Made by a program: the position numbers and the translations under genes
In this document: one piece after another, positions 1 to 6,514 of the stretch
How positions within the stretch are numbered: the first letter of the stretch is position 1
Layout of the letters: each line of letters begins with the position of its first letter
The notes under the pieces: generated by a model
Seen by the model: the letters and a program-made list of their open reading frames with translations, nothing else
What the model was told of the DNA's origin: nothing
The model's database searches: none
From: Thermoplasmata archaeon
GTDB taxonomy: Archaea; Thermoplasmatota; Thermoplasmata; Halarchaeoplasmatales; Halarchaeoplasmataceae
Length of the DNA stretch: 11,234 nucleotides
NCBI GenBank assembly: GCA_019594305.1
Contig: JAFDTZ010000069.1
Coordinates: forward strand, 1 to 11,234
Direction: 5' to 3'

Positions 1-338
1 CGGCACTCGAGAACATACCGATAGATCAGAACACGGCGATGACGGGATCGTTAAGTGTCAGAGGTCAGGTTCTTCCGGTTGGAGCGGTAACGGCAAAGAT
101 AGAGGCCGCTTCGGAGAGTGGAATGAGGCGGGTTATCATACCCAAGACCAATATGAACGATATAGTACTGGATGCAAAGTATGAGGATAAGATACAGATA
201 ATACCAGTAGATAATCTCGGTGAGGTACTGGAACATGCTTTAGTGGGATCTAACAAAAAGAGGTTACTCAAGAAGCTCTCTTCTCTGCTTGAAGTGAGGA
301 GCATACCGTTACCTACGGATATACCTAGTCCGCGTTAA
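1..338 (+). CDS. lonB: Archaeal LonB-type ATP-dependent protease, C-terminal fragment (5' end outside window)
   Basis: The reading frame is open from base 3 to the TAA at 336-338, giving 111 residues with no start inside the window. It matches the end of the Lon proteolytic domain: the stretch MTGSLSVRGQVLPVG (bases 39-83) followed by VTAKIEAA, where the Lys at 96-98 corresponds to the catalytic Lys of the Ser-Lys dyad. RRVIIPKTN, IQIIPV and EVLEHAL follow, all typical of this family. The catalytic Ser and the AAA+ module lie upstream, out of view. In archaea LonB is usually membrane-anchored and degrades misfolded or regulatory proteins using ATP. The usual Gly-Gly before the VTxK segment reads Gly-Ala here. 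The basic, proline-containing tail (LLKKLSSLLEVRSIPLPTD) looks like a lineage-specific end. The lhr-type gene begins 5 to 8 bp downstream on the same strand, suggesting cotranscription. Confidence 0.93.
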   Translation, partial: ALENIPIDQNTAMTGSLSVRGQVLPVGAVTAKIEAASESGMRRVIIPKTNMNDIVLDAKYEDKIQIIPVDNLGEVLEHALVGSNKKRLLKKLSSLLEVRSIPLPTDIPSPR

Positions 339-346
339 ATGGTGTG

Positions 347-3103
347 ATGAATTTGGGTTCGTTCGAACTGCTATCAGATGAGATATTGAATACTCTTTCG
401 GATCTTAATATAGAGGAGGAGACAAAGCCACAGGAAGACGCAATACCTCAAATTCTTGACGGTCGTAATGTTCTTGTGATAGCCCCTACGGGCATAGGTA
501 AAACAGAGGCAGCAGTCCTCCCCATACTTGATAAGGTTCTAAAGAAGGAGGGTAAAGGTTTCAGAGTTCTATATATAACTCCGTTACGTGCACTTAACAG
601 AGATATGTTACGTCGTTTAGAGGAATTTTCTGAGCGTTTGGACTTTACCGTAGGTGTACGTCACGGGGATACCACCCGGAAAGAACGTAGGAAACAATCG
701 TTAAACCCACCTGATTTTTTGGTTACCACACCTGAGACTTTACAGATAATGTTCACAGGAAGAAGACTCCGCGAAGCCTTGTGTAATGTGGAGTATGTGG
801 TAGTTGACGAACTGAATGAGCTTGCAGTGGATGAGCGTGGTACCCAGCTTTCACTTGCATTGGAACGTCTCGTTGCCCTCAAAGACGGGGAAGAATTCCA
901 GCGTATAGGGTTATCCGCTACCGTGGGAAGTCCGGATAAGGTCCTCGAATTCCTTGTAGGCGTTGGCAGAGAGGGAAATATAGTCGAGGTGAGTGAACAG
1001 CGAAGCATGGATGTATGGGTGGAACACCCTGAAGTGAAAAAGAAAGATCAACGTATAGCTGAGATGATGAAAATAGATACGGAGAGGGCTGTCAACATAC
1101 GCAGGTGCAGAGAACTCATCGACCAGCATGCATCGACTCTACTCTTCGTCAATACCCGTGATTCCGCAGAGTTCATCGGGTCGTCTTTCAATTTATGGGA
1201 TGAGGATTATCCCCTGGGGGTGCATCACGGATCTTTATCAAAGGAGTCCAGGATCGAGGTGGAGGAAAAATTCAAAACGGGCGAATTGAAGGCCTTGATA
1301 TGCACGTCGTCGATGGAGCTGGGAATCGATGTGGGGGCCACGGATATGGTAGTACAATATCAATCACCCCGTCAAGTGACCCGATACGTACAGAGAGTCG
1401 GTCGTTCGGGACACAGTGTAGGTAAAGTATCAAAGGGCTGCATAATCACCACAAACGGCGACGATATAGCTGAGGCGGCGGTTATATCCCGAAGGGCACT
1501 GGCCAGGGAGCTTGAACTTACGGATATCCCTGAAAAACCTATGAGTGTACTAGCCAACCAGATCATATCTGCGGTTCACTGTGAAGGGAAGGTAAAGGTT
1601 GAGGATTTGTTCAATGTCGTAAAAAGGGCGTACCCTTTCAGAGATATTCGGTTAGAAGAATTTTTAAAGGTAGTCGACCAGCTAGCCGAGATAAGGGCCA
1701 TATGGAGAGACGGCCATGAGATAGGTAAACGTCGAAGGTCCTTGAGCTATTTTTACGAGAATATATCCATGATACCAGATGAAAAGACCTTCGTAATGCG
1801 GAACATTGCATCGAATACAGTTGTGGGCACCCTTGACGAAAGCTTCGTCGCAAGCGAGGTAAAAATCGGAAGTGCGGTCATACTTCAGGGAAAGGCCTGG
1901 CAGATAGTTGATATAGAAGAAGATCAGGTCCTTGCTAACCCGGTGGGTGATATAGGTAGGATACCCGACTGGTCAGGTGAGGATATACCTGTTCCCTACG
2001 AAGTAGCCCGGGAGGTGGGGATGATAAGGAAAAGTGGAATCGAAAACTACCCTGTTGACGATGCAGCGAAGGTCATATTCGACCGTTATATCTCAGGGCA
2101 GGGCGATAAGCCGGTGGCAACGGATAGTTTGATAGTGATGGAGAAGAAAAGGGACATAGCCGTAATAAACGCCTGCCTGGGAACCCGCATAAACGAGACC
2201 CTTGGAAATCTGATAGCTTCACTGTTGTCAGCCCGGCTGGGTGAAAGTGTGGCCTTACATATCGATCCCTACCGTATAATGATCAAGCTTCCCAGGAATA
2301 TTCCGGGTGATTGGATATACAATATCTTGCTGGAAACAGAACCTGAAGTAGTTCATGCATTATTGAGAAAATCATTGGTGCATTCGTCATTCTTCAGATG
2401 GAAATTTTTACACGTTGCAAAGAAGTACGGCGCGGTGGAGAAGGAGATAGATTACCGGTCCATAAGCATAGATAGGCTTATGGATGTATTTCACGGAACG
2501 TCGCTTTATAGAGAAGCAATCGATAAGACTTTCAGGGACTATATGGATACCGAAGGCGCAAAGAGTGTACTTTCACAGATACAAGATGGTATAATTAAAG
2601 TGGTATATTCAAAAGAAGGGTTATCTCCTATAAGCGAAGTAGGTCTGGAGGACTACAAGGAATTTTTGAGTCCGGAACGTGTTTCTCGGACGGTGCTCAT
2701 GGCCTTCAAGGAGAGATTAGAGGATGAAAAACTGAACATGAAGTGTCTGAGGTGTGGCAGTAGAAGTAGAAAACGGGTTAGAGATGTGGCGAAACCGTCG
2801 TGTACAAAATGTGGTTCTGTCATGGTGGCACCCTTGCTTTTCTATCAGGATGAAAGCATAGTAGATAAAGACACTTCGATGCTGAATAAGTCGGAGATAA
2901 AAAAACTGCAGGAATATTATAAACTGGCCGACCTTGCGAGGGTCTATCGTAAAAGAGCTCTCATGGCTATAGCCGCGAGGGGCGTCGGTCACGATAAAGC
3001 CGCCCGTGTACTAGGTAGGATGTATGGTGATGAGGAAGAATTTCTGAGGGAATTATTAAAAGCTGAGATTTTGTATGCACGTACTAAGAGATTTTGGGAT
3101 TGA
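347..3103 (+). CDS. lhr: Lhr-family superfamily 2 DNA/RNA helicase with C-terminal zinc motif (aLhr2-like)
   Basis: The product is an ATP-dependent nucleic-acid translocase of about 918 residues, the usual length for archaeal Lhr proteins, which are linked to DNA repair and RNA handling. Motifs, numbered from the GTG at 344: Walker A APTGIGKT (47-54), Ia TPLRALNR (79-86), Ib TTPETL (128-133), motif II DELN (155-158), III SAT (191-193), IV TLLFVNTRDSAE (265-276), V TSSMELGIDV (321-330) and VI QRVGRSGH (350-357). Winged-helix and Lhr-core regions follow. A C801-x2-C804...C820-x2-C823 motif and a tail ending ARTKRFWD resemble the aLhr2 subgroup. Motif II has Asn where Lhr/Ski2-like helicases normally have His. 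ATG 347 is preferred; GTG 344 is immediately upstream and neither has a well-spaced SD. Bases 339-347 also read ATG-GTG-TGA, whose stop overlaps ATG 347, so translation may be coupled to lonB. Confidence 0.96.
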   Translation: MNLGSFELLSDEILNTLSDLNIEEETKPQEDAIPQILDGRNVLVIAPTGIGKTEAAVLPILDKVLKKEGKGFRVLYITPLRALNRDMLRRLEEFSERLDFTVGVRHGDTTRKERRKQSLNPPDFLVTTPETLQIMFTGRRLREALCNVEYVVVDELNELAVDERGTQLSLALERLVALKDGEEFQRIGLSATVGSPDKVLEFLVGVGREGNIVEVSEQRSMDVWVEHPEVKKKDQRIAEMMKIDTERAVNIRRCRELIDQHASTLLFVNTRDSAEFIGSSFNLWDEDYPLGVHHGSLSKESRIEVEEKFKTGELKALICTSSMELGIDVGATDMVVQYQSPRQVTRYVQRVGRSGHSVGKVSKGCIITTNGDDIAEAAVISRRALARELELTDIPEKPMSVLANQIISAVHCEGKVKVEDLFNVVKRAYPFRDIRLEEFLKVVDQLAEIRAIWRDGHEIGKRRRSLSYFYENISMIPDEKTFVMRNIASNTVVGTLDESFVASEVKIGSAVILQGKAWQIVDIEEDQVLANPVGDIGRIPDWSGEDIPVPYEVAREVGMIRKSGIENYPVDDAAKVIFDRYISGQGDKPVATDSLIVMEKKRDIAVINACLGTRINETLGNLIASLLSARLGESVALHIDPYRIMIKLPRNIPGDWIYNILLETEPEVVHALLRKSLVHSSFFRWKFLHVAKKYGAVEKEIDYRSISIDRLMDVFHGTSLYREAIDKTFRDYMDTEGAKSVLSQIQDGIIKVVYSKEGLSPISEVGLEDYKEFLSPERVSRTVLMAFKERLEDEKLNMKCLRCGSRSRKRVRDVAKPSCTKCGSVMVAPLLFYQDESIVDKDTSMLNKSEIKKLQEYYKLADLARVYRKRALMAIAARGVGHDKAARVLGRMYGDEEEFLRELLKAEILYARTKRFWD

Positions 3104-3119
3104 TATGACATCTCATATT
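3102..3119 (+). other. Inverted repeat/hairpin over the lhr stop codon
   Basis: ATATGA (3103-3108) and TCATAT (3113-3118) form a perfect 6-bp inverted repeat around a CATC loop. A G-T pair at 3102/3119 can extend it to 7 bp. It overlaps the lhr stop (3101-3103) and lies about 22 bp upstream of the TATA-like box of the next gene. No T-run follows, so it is not a classic terminator. It could be a 3'-end RNA structure or a dimeric protein-binding site. Confidence 0.35.
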
Positions 3120-3130
3120 CATTCGAAAAT

Positions 3131-3173
3131 TGTACCAAAGTATATATATGTACAAAAAATGTACCTGTGTACA
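3131..3173 (+). promoter_or_regulatory. TATA-like promoter embedded in four TGTAC elements
   Basis: The run TATATATAT (3141-3149) is the best TATA-like box upstream of the ATG at 3215, with a predicted transcription start near 3168-3175 and a leader of about 40 nt. TGTAC occurs four times in 42 bp, at 3131-3135, 3149-3153, 3160-3164 and 3168-3172. The second and fourth extend to the perfect palindrome TGTACA. The copies flank the box and cover the predicted start, the usual placement for an archaeal repressor operator. The regulator is unknown; promoter and operator are inferred from sequence alone. Confidence 0.5.
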
Positions 3174-3203
3174 GATGTGCAAGGATTTATCTTATTTCGA
3201 TCT

Positions 3204-3208
3204 GGAGA
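3204..3208 (+). promoter_or_regulatory. Ribosome binding site fixing the start at ATG 3215
   Basis: GGAGA lies 6 nt before ATG 3215, good SD spacing. This supports ATG 3215 over the in-frame GTG at 3167, which would add 16 residues, sits at the predicted transcription start and has no SD upstream. Confidence 0.6.
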
Positions 3209-3214
3209 CCTTTT

Positions 3215-5872
3215 ATGGTAGGAATTACTGAAGAAGACTCCCGCAAGGAAAAAAACGAGATTTTTTCCGTTCCCTCCGTGGGCGAACTCACCCTCCGCCT
3301 TTTGATCAAGGTAGGGTACGATAGCTTGGATAAACTCAGGTCTGTTAGTTCGCAAGATCTATCCTGCCTTGAGCACATAGGTGAGATACAGGCTCACCGC
3401 ATATGCATCGAGATCGAAGAGGGGCAAAGGAGGTATGAGAACAAAAAAGAGATAAAATGCCCTACCTGTGGTAACTTTGTTTTCATTTCCAAGCAAAGCT
3501 GTTCGGAATGTGGAAAGGGTTTTACATCAATTGACCAGGAGATCGTATTACCAGGAGGTACGATTGTAGAAGAACCCCTTCTGGTACTCGCAGAGATAGA
3601 AGAAAAATTAATGGACGGCAAAGAAGATGAGCATGTTTGGTATGCTAAGGGTGCGATCCTAGAGAGCATGGGTGCATTGGAAAAGGCTTACAAAGCATAT
3701 GATAAAGTCATAGAGTTCGACCCACTGTATGATTGGATATGGAACGCCAAGGCAAGTTTAGCGATGAAACTCGGTAAATTCGAAGAAGCTACCAGGGCAT
3801 ATAAGGTGGCTGTCGATTTCAGAACCGATGCCATTCAATTTAATGGAATCATGAAAGCCGAGCCGAAACCAGAACCGATCTCAAGTCAACCGATCGAGGA
3901 AAAATCGATAGATGTTGAGGTGATAGAAGAAAAGGTAAGCAAAGTAAGGCAATTACTGCTTCAACTCGATGACGGTTACATCGATACCACCGGGATCGAA
4001 GAATTGCTGAACATGGCTACCAGAGCACGTAACAAGGACTACAGGGAAGAAGCGCTGGAGTATGCTGAAAAGGTCATCGACATCGGAGCTAAGATTGAGG
4101 ATGCCTTACCGACCATAGAGGAAATAGAACAGAAGATAAAAGATGTTGCTGACAGCCATGAAGGGGTCGACATACATATCGAGAGATACAATGCCCTGAA
4201 AAAGCGGCTTGGTGATTGGACTTATCTCGAGCATATAGAGAATGTAGAAAGTCTACTTGATGATTTGGCCGGAACTCTCAATGCACTGGGTACATGGGAG
4301 GTGTATAGGAATAAATTCGATACGGCCAAAAAAGTTCTTGCCGAGACCCGTGAAACCAAGATCAATCTAGATAGTGTAAAATCACTGGTTCGATATGCGG
4401 TAGAAACAGGAAAAGAGGGTAAATTCAACAGAGGTTTGGAGATCGTAGATGAAATGATGGAGTGTCTGGATAAGGTAAATGAAATACATATGAAGATCCA
4501 GGATGCCAAAGAGGATATCGTCAAATTAAACGAACTAGGCGTTGATGTGAACCAACTGATACAAGATATAAAATGTGCCAAGGAAATGGCCGATAAAGGC
4601 GAATATGACGAATCCATAGATATGTTGGATACAATAACAGTTAGGTTGGAGGATGAAACAGAGAGAGCTGAAAAGGGAGGTGATGGTACCAAGGAAGAGT
4701 TCAGCAAAGAGAAGGCAGAACTCAACGAGAGGTCGGAGGAGACCCGGAAAAGATTATCCGAACTCAAAACCGGTCCTATGAATATCGAAAGGATTAACGA
4801 GGCGATGGACGAGATCATACAGGATGAAAAGACCGGTAACTATGTTGATGCACTACATAAGATCGAGGCATTGGATAAAGATATCAGCAGGGTCGAACAT
4901 ATCACGAAAATGCTGGAAGTCTCCATGGAGAAAATCGACAAATTGAAGTCCTCCGGAATAGACTATCAGAGGTATGTGAAGGAATCAAGGGTGGCAAAAA
5001 AGAAGGCGGACATTGGTGAATACCGGGAGGCCGAGGAAATCTGTATCAAGATACTCGAGGATTTGGATGATGAACTGGAATGCATGATCGAGGTCGTCGA
5101 CCTAAAAGAACCTACGGATAAGAAATTAATATATAATAAGATATCCGAACTTAAGTCGTTGATAATCTTTGCTAGGGATGAAGATATCCATGTGGAAAAG
5201 GCCGGTGAAAGGATAAACATGGCAATGAAGTCAATTGGTAAGGGTGATTTAGATACGGCTTTCAGTTATCTTGAGGAAGGTTTAACCTGGCTCCGTGGAA
5301 GATTGGACGAAAAATTGGCTGAAAAAATTCAACATTTAGAGGGGATGTTAGAATATTCTGAGGAAGGAAAGGCGTACGAGGACGCAAAGAACTTCCTCGT
5401 GCGGGCGAGGGAAGAAAAGGAACAGGGAAAAACGAAGAAGGCATTTAACCTTATAGCCAAGGCGGAGATACGAGGGGAAGAGGCAAAGGGTGAAACTGCC
5501 AGGACCAAGGATTCGATCAAATACATTGAGGATATATTGGAGCTTTCTAAAACCATCGGGTTGGAGCTGGAGGACGCATCCGAGTATGTTAAGGACGGCC
5601 AAAGGGCATTTTCCGAGGGAAACATCAAAGAAGCATACGAGCACGCAGAAAAGGCAAAAGATGCGGCCTTCGAAATTATACAGAGTAAGATATCTACTAT
5701 AGTCGATGAGGCCCAGAGGGAGTTGAAAGAGTCGAAGATATCAGGTTTGAATATCTCGAAACCCATCCATTTGATCAAAGAGGTCAGAAAGACGGAGGCC
5801 GAGGGAGAACTTGAAACATCCCTCAAGTACCTAAAAGCATACAGAGAACATATGCAGTCGTTGAGGGAGTGA
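3215..5872 (+). CDS. Helix-hairpin-helix, zinc-ribbon, TPR and helical-hairpin repeat protein of unknown function
   Basis: The 885-residue product has no signal peptide or membrane segment and is probably cytosolic. Order: a helix-hairpin-helix-like domain (about 16-70; VPSVGELTLRLL and LEHIGEIQAHRI are the hairpins), a zinc ribbon with C82-x2-C85 and C96-x2-C99, two TPRs (about 140-207), a linker rich in Pro/Glu, then roughly 640 highly charged residues that look almost entirely helical. Residues 442-877 contain at least six degenerate two-helix units with two glycines exactly 20 residues apart. HhH and zinc-ribbon modules commonly bind nucleic acid and TPRs commonly bind proteins, so a scaffold or adaptor is plausible, but I do not recognise an experimentally known homologue. 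It has its own promoter and ends 1 bp before the methyltransferase gene, suggesting a two-gene operon. Simple coiled-coil structure is the main alternative for the repeat region. Confidence 0.88.
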   Translation: MVGITEEDSRKEKNEIFSVPSVGELTLRLLIKVGYDSLDKLRSVSSQDLSCLEHIGEIQAHRICIEIEEGQRRYENKKEIKCPTCGNFVFISKQSCSECGKGFTSIDQEIVLPGGTIVEEPLLVLAEIEEKLMDGKEDEHVWYAKGAILESMGALEKAYKAYDKVIEFDPLYDWIWNAKASLAMKLGKFEEATRAYKVAVDFRTDAIQFNGIMKAEPKPEPISSQPIEEKSIDVEVIEEKVSKVRQLLLQLDDGYIDTTGIEELLNMATRARNKDYREEALEYAEKVIDIGAKIEDALPTIEEIEQKIKDVADSHEGVDIHIERYNALKKRLGDWTYLEHIENVESLLDDLAGTLNALGTWEVYRNKFDTAKKVLAETRETKINLDSVKSLVRYAVETGKEGKFNRGLEIVDEMMECLDKVNEIHMKIQDAKEDIVKLNELGVDVNQLIQDIKCAKEMADKGEYDESIDMLDTITVRLEDETERAEKGGDGTKEEFSKEKAELNERSEETRKRLSELKTGPMNIERINEAMDEIIQDEKTGNYVDALHKIEALDKDISRVEHITKMLEVSMEKIDKLKSSGIDYQRYVKESRVAKKKADIGEYREAEEICIKILEDLDDELECMIEVVDLKEPTDKKLIYNKISELKSLIIFARDEDIHVEKAGERINMAMKSIGKGDLDTAFSYLEEGLTWLRGRLDEKLAEKIQHLEGMLEYSEEGKAYEDAKNFLVRAREEKEQGKTKKAFNLIAKAEIRGEEAKGETARTKDSIKYIEDILELSKTIGLELEDASEYVKDGQRAFSEGNIKEAYEHAEKAKDAAFEIIQSKISTIVDEAQRELKESKISGLNISKPIHLIKEVRKTEAEGELETSLKYLKAYREHMQSLRE
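4538..5845 (+). repeat. Protein-level repeat: six degenerate helical-hairpin units
   Basis: Units begin at the codons for G442 (4538), G581 (4955), D657 (5183), G718 (5366), G782 (5558) and G844 (5744). Each has a second Gly exactly 20 residues later (462, 601, 677, 738, 802, 864), and the fifth residue after that Gly is always Ala or Ser: GEYDES, GEYREA, GDLDTA, GKTKKA, GNIKEA, GELETS. Most first glycines are followed by a hydrophobic residue, as in GVDV, GIDY, GLEL and GLNI. Unit starts are 139, 76, 61, 64 and 62 residues apart. A weaker copy with 21-residue spacing (G541) fills the long first gap. No long DNA repeat is evident, so the duplication is old. Confidence 0.7.
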
Positions 5873-5873
5873 T

Positions 5874-6455
5874 TTGGATATATTATCCTATCTGGACATA
5901 TCCGTTGAAGAGGGTGTTTACCGCCCGGACGATGACTCATCCATGCTTATCGGTATGATCGAATTGAACAGGGGTGAACGTGTCCTGGAGATTGGCTGCG
6001 GTTCCGGTATCATATCCATACACTGCGCCATCGCAGGAGGTTTGGTTACTGCATGTGATATAAACAGAAATGCTGTAAGACTGACCGAGTACAATGCTGA
6101 AGAGAACGGTGTCAAGCTTCAAAATTTACTGGTAGGCAACATGTTCGAATCCTTGGATGGTCTGTGGGATGTTATAATTTTCAACCCTCCTTACCTGCCG
6201 GTATTGGACAAGCGTATACAGGACTTTCGGTGGGACGGTGGGGAAAAGGGAGACGAGACGGTCATCAAATTTCTAGAAGAAGGATGGAAATATATGCACT
6301 CAGAATCCAGGATTTACTTTTGTTGTTCAGATATGTCTCCTATGTCCGCTATAAGGCGGGTTATGGAACGGTACTATACTGTAAATGATATGAAAGAAAA
6401 AAAGTACGACTTCGAGACTTTATACGGATTTGAGCTTAAACGTATCACTCACTAA
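5874..6455 (+). CDS. HemK2/Mtq2-family protein N5-glutamine methyltransferase (probable release-factor aRF1 GGQ methylase)
   Basis: A 193-residue class I S-adenosylmethionine methyltransferase, typical in length for archaeal HemK2, which lacks the long N-terminal domain of bacterial PrmC. Visible features are VYRPDDDSSML (15-25), corresponding to the family's VYxPxxDT/SxLL entry motif; motif I VLEIGCGSG (37-45); the acidic ribose-binding position D62; and the signature IIFNPPYLPV (101-110), whose NPPY binds the target Gln amide. The family methylates the GGQ Gln of release factor aRF1, usually with the partner Trm112, and some members have other substrates. The start is TTG at 5874: it keeps the conserved N-terminal motif, and GAGGGAG (5863-5869) gives an SD across the upstream stop. 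The next in-frame ATG (5943) would remove that motif. The 1-bp gap implies translational coupling to the repeat-protein gene. Confidence 0.92.
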   Translation: MDILSYLDISVEEGVYRPDDDSSMLIGMIELNRGERVLEIGCGSGIISIHCAIAGGLVTACDINRNAVRLTEYNAEENGVKLQNLLVGNMFESLDGLWDVIIFNPPYLPVLDKRIQDFRWDGGEKGDETVIKFLEEGWKYMHSESRIYFCCSDMSPMSAIRRVMERYYTVNDMKEKKYDFETLYGFELKRITH

Positions 6456-6462
6456 GGCAAAA

Positions 6463-6472
6463 TTAATAAATA
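6463..6472 (+). promoter_or_regulatory. TATA-like box of the AOR gene
   Basis: TTAATAAATA lies just after the methyltransferase stop (6453-6455). It predicts a transcription start near 6490-6497 and a leader of about 20 nt to ATG 6515. The 52-nt distance from box to start codon nearly equals the 51 nt seen for the gene at 8861, which supports both calls. Confidence 0.5.
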
Positions 6473-6501
6473 CCCTTTAAGGATGCGGGGGTGCAGCTAT
6501 C

Positions 6502-6509
6502 AGGAAGTG
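6502..6509 (+). promoter_or_regulatory. Ribosome binding site deciding the AOR start
   Basis: AGGAAGTG matches the ideal AGGAGGTG at seven of eight bases and ends 5 nt before ATG 6515. This favours ATG 6515 over the in-frame GTG at 6491, which coincides with the predicted transcription start. Confidence 0.6.
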
Positions 6510-6514
6510 TTAAA

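Noticed and set aside
3167..3214. GTG start at 3167 extending the repeat protein by 16 residues
   Set aside because: It coincides with the predicted transcription start and a TGTAC element and has no SD upstream; ATG 3215 has GGAGA at good spacing and begins a normal soluble N-terminus.
4222..5940. Minus-strand ORFs of about 200 codons opposite the helical-repeat gene
   Set aside because: Ser/Leu-rich translations are the expected mirror of Glu/Lys-rich helical coding sequence; no independent evidence for expression.
6491..6514. GTG start at 6491 for the AOR
   Set aside because: AGGAAGTG precedes ATG 6515 and the box-to-ATG distance matches the gene at 8861; a leaderless GTG start cannot be fully excluded.
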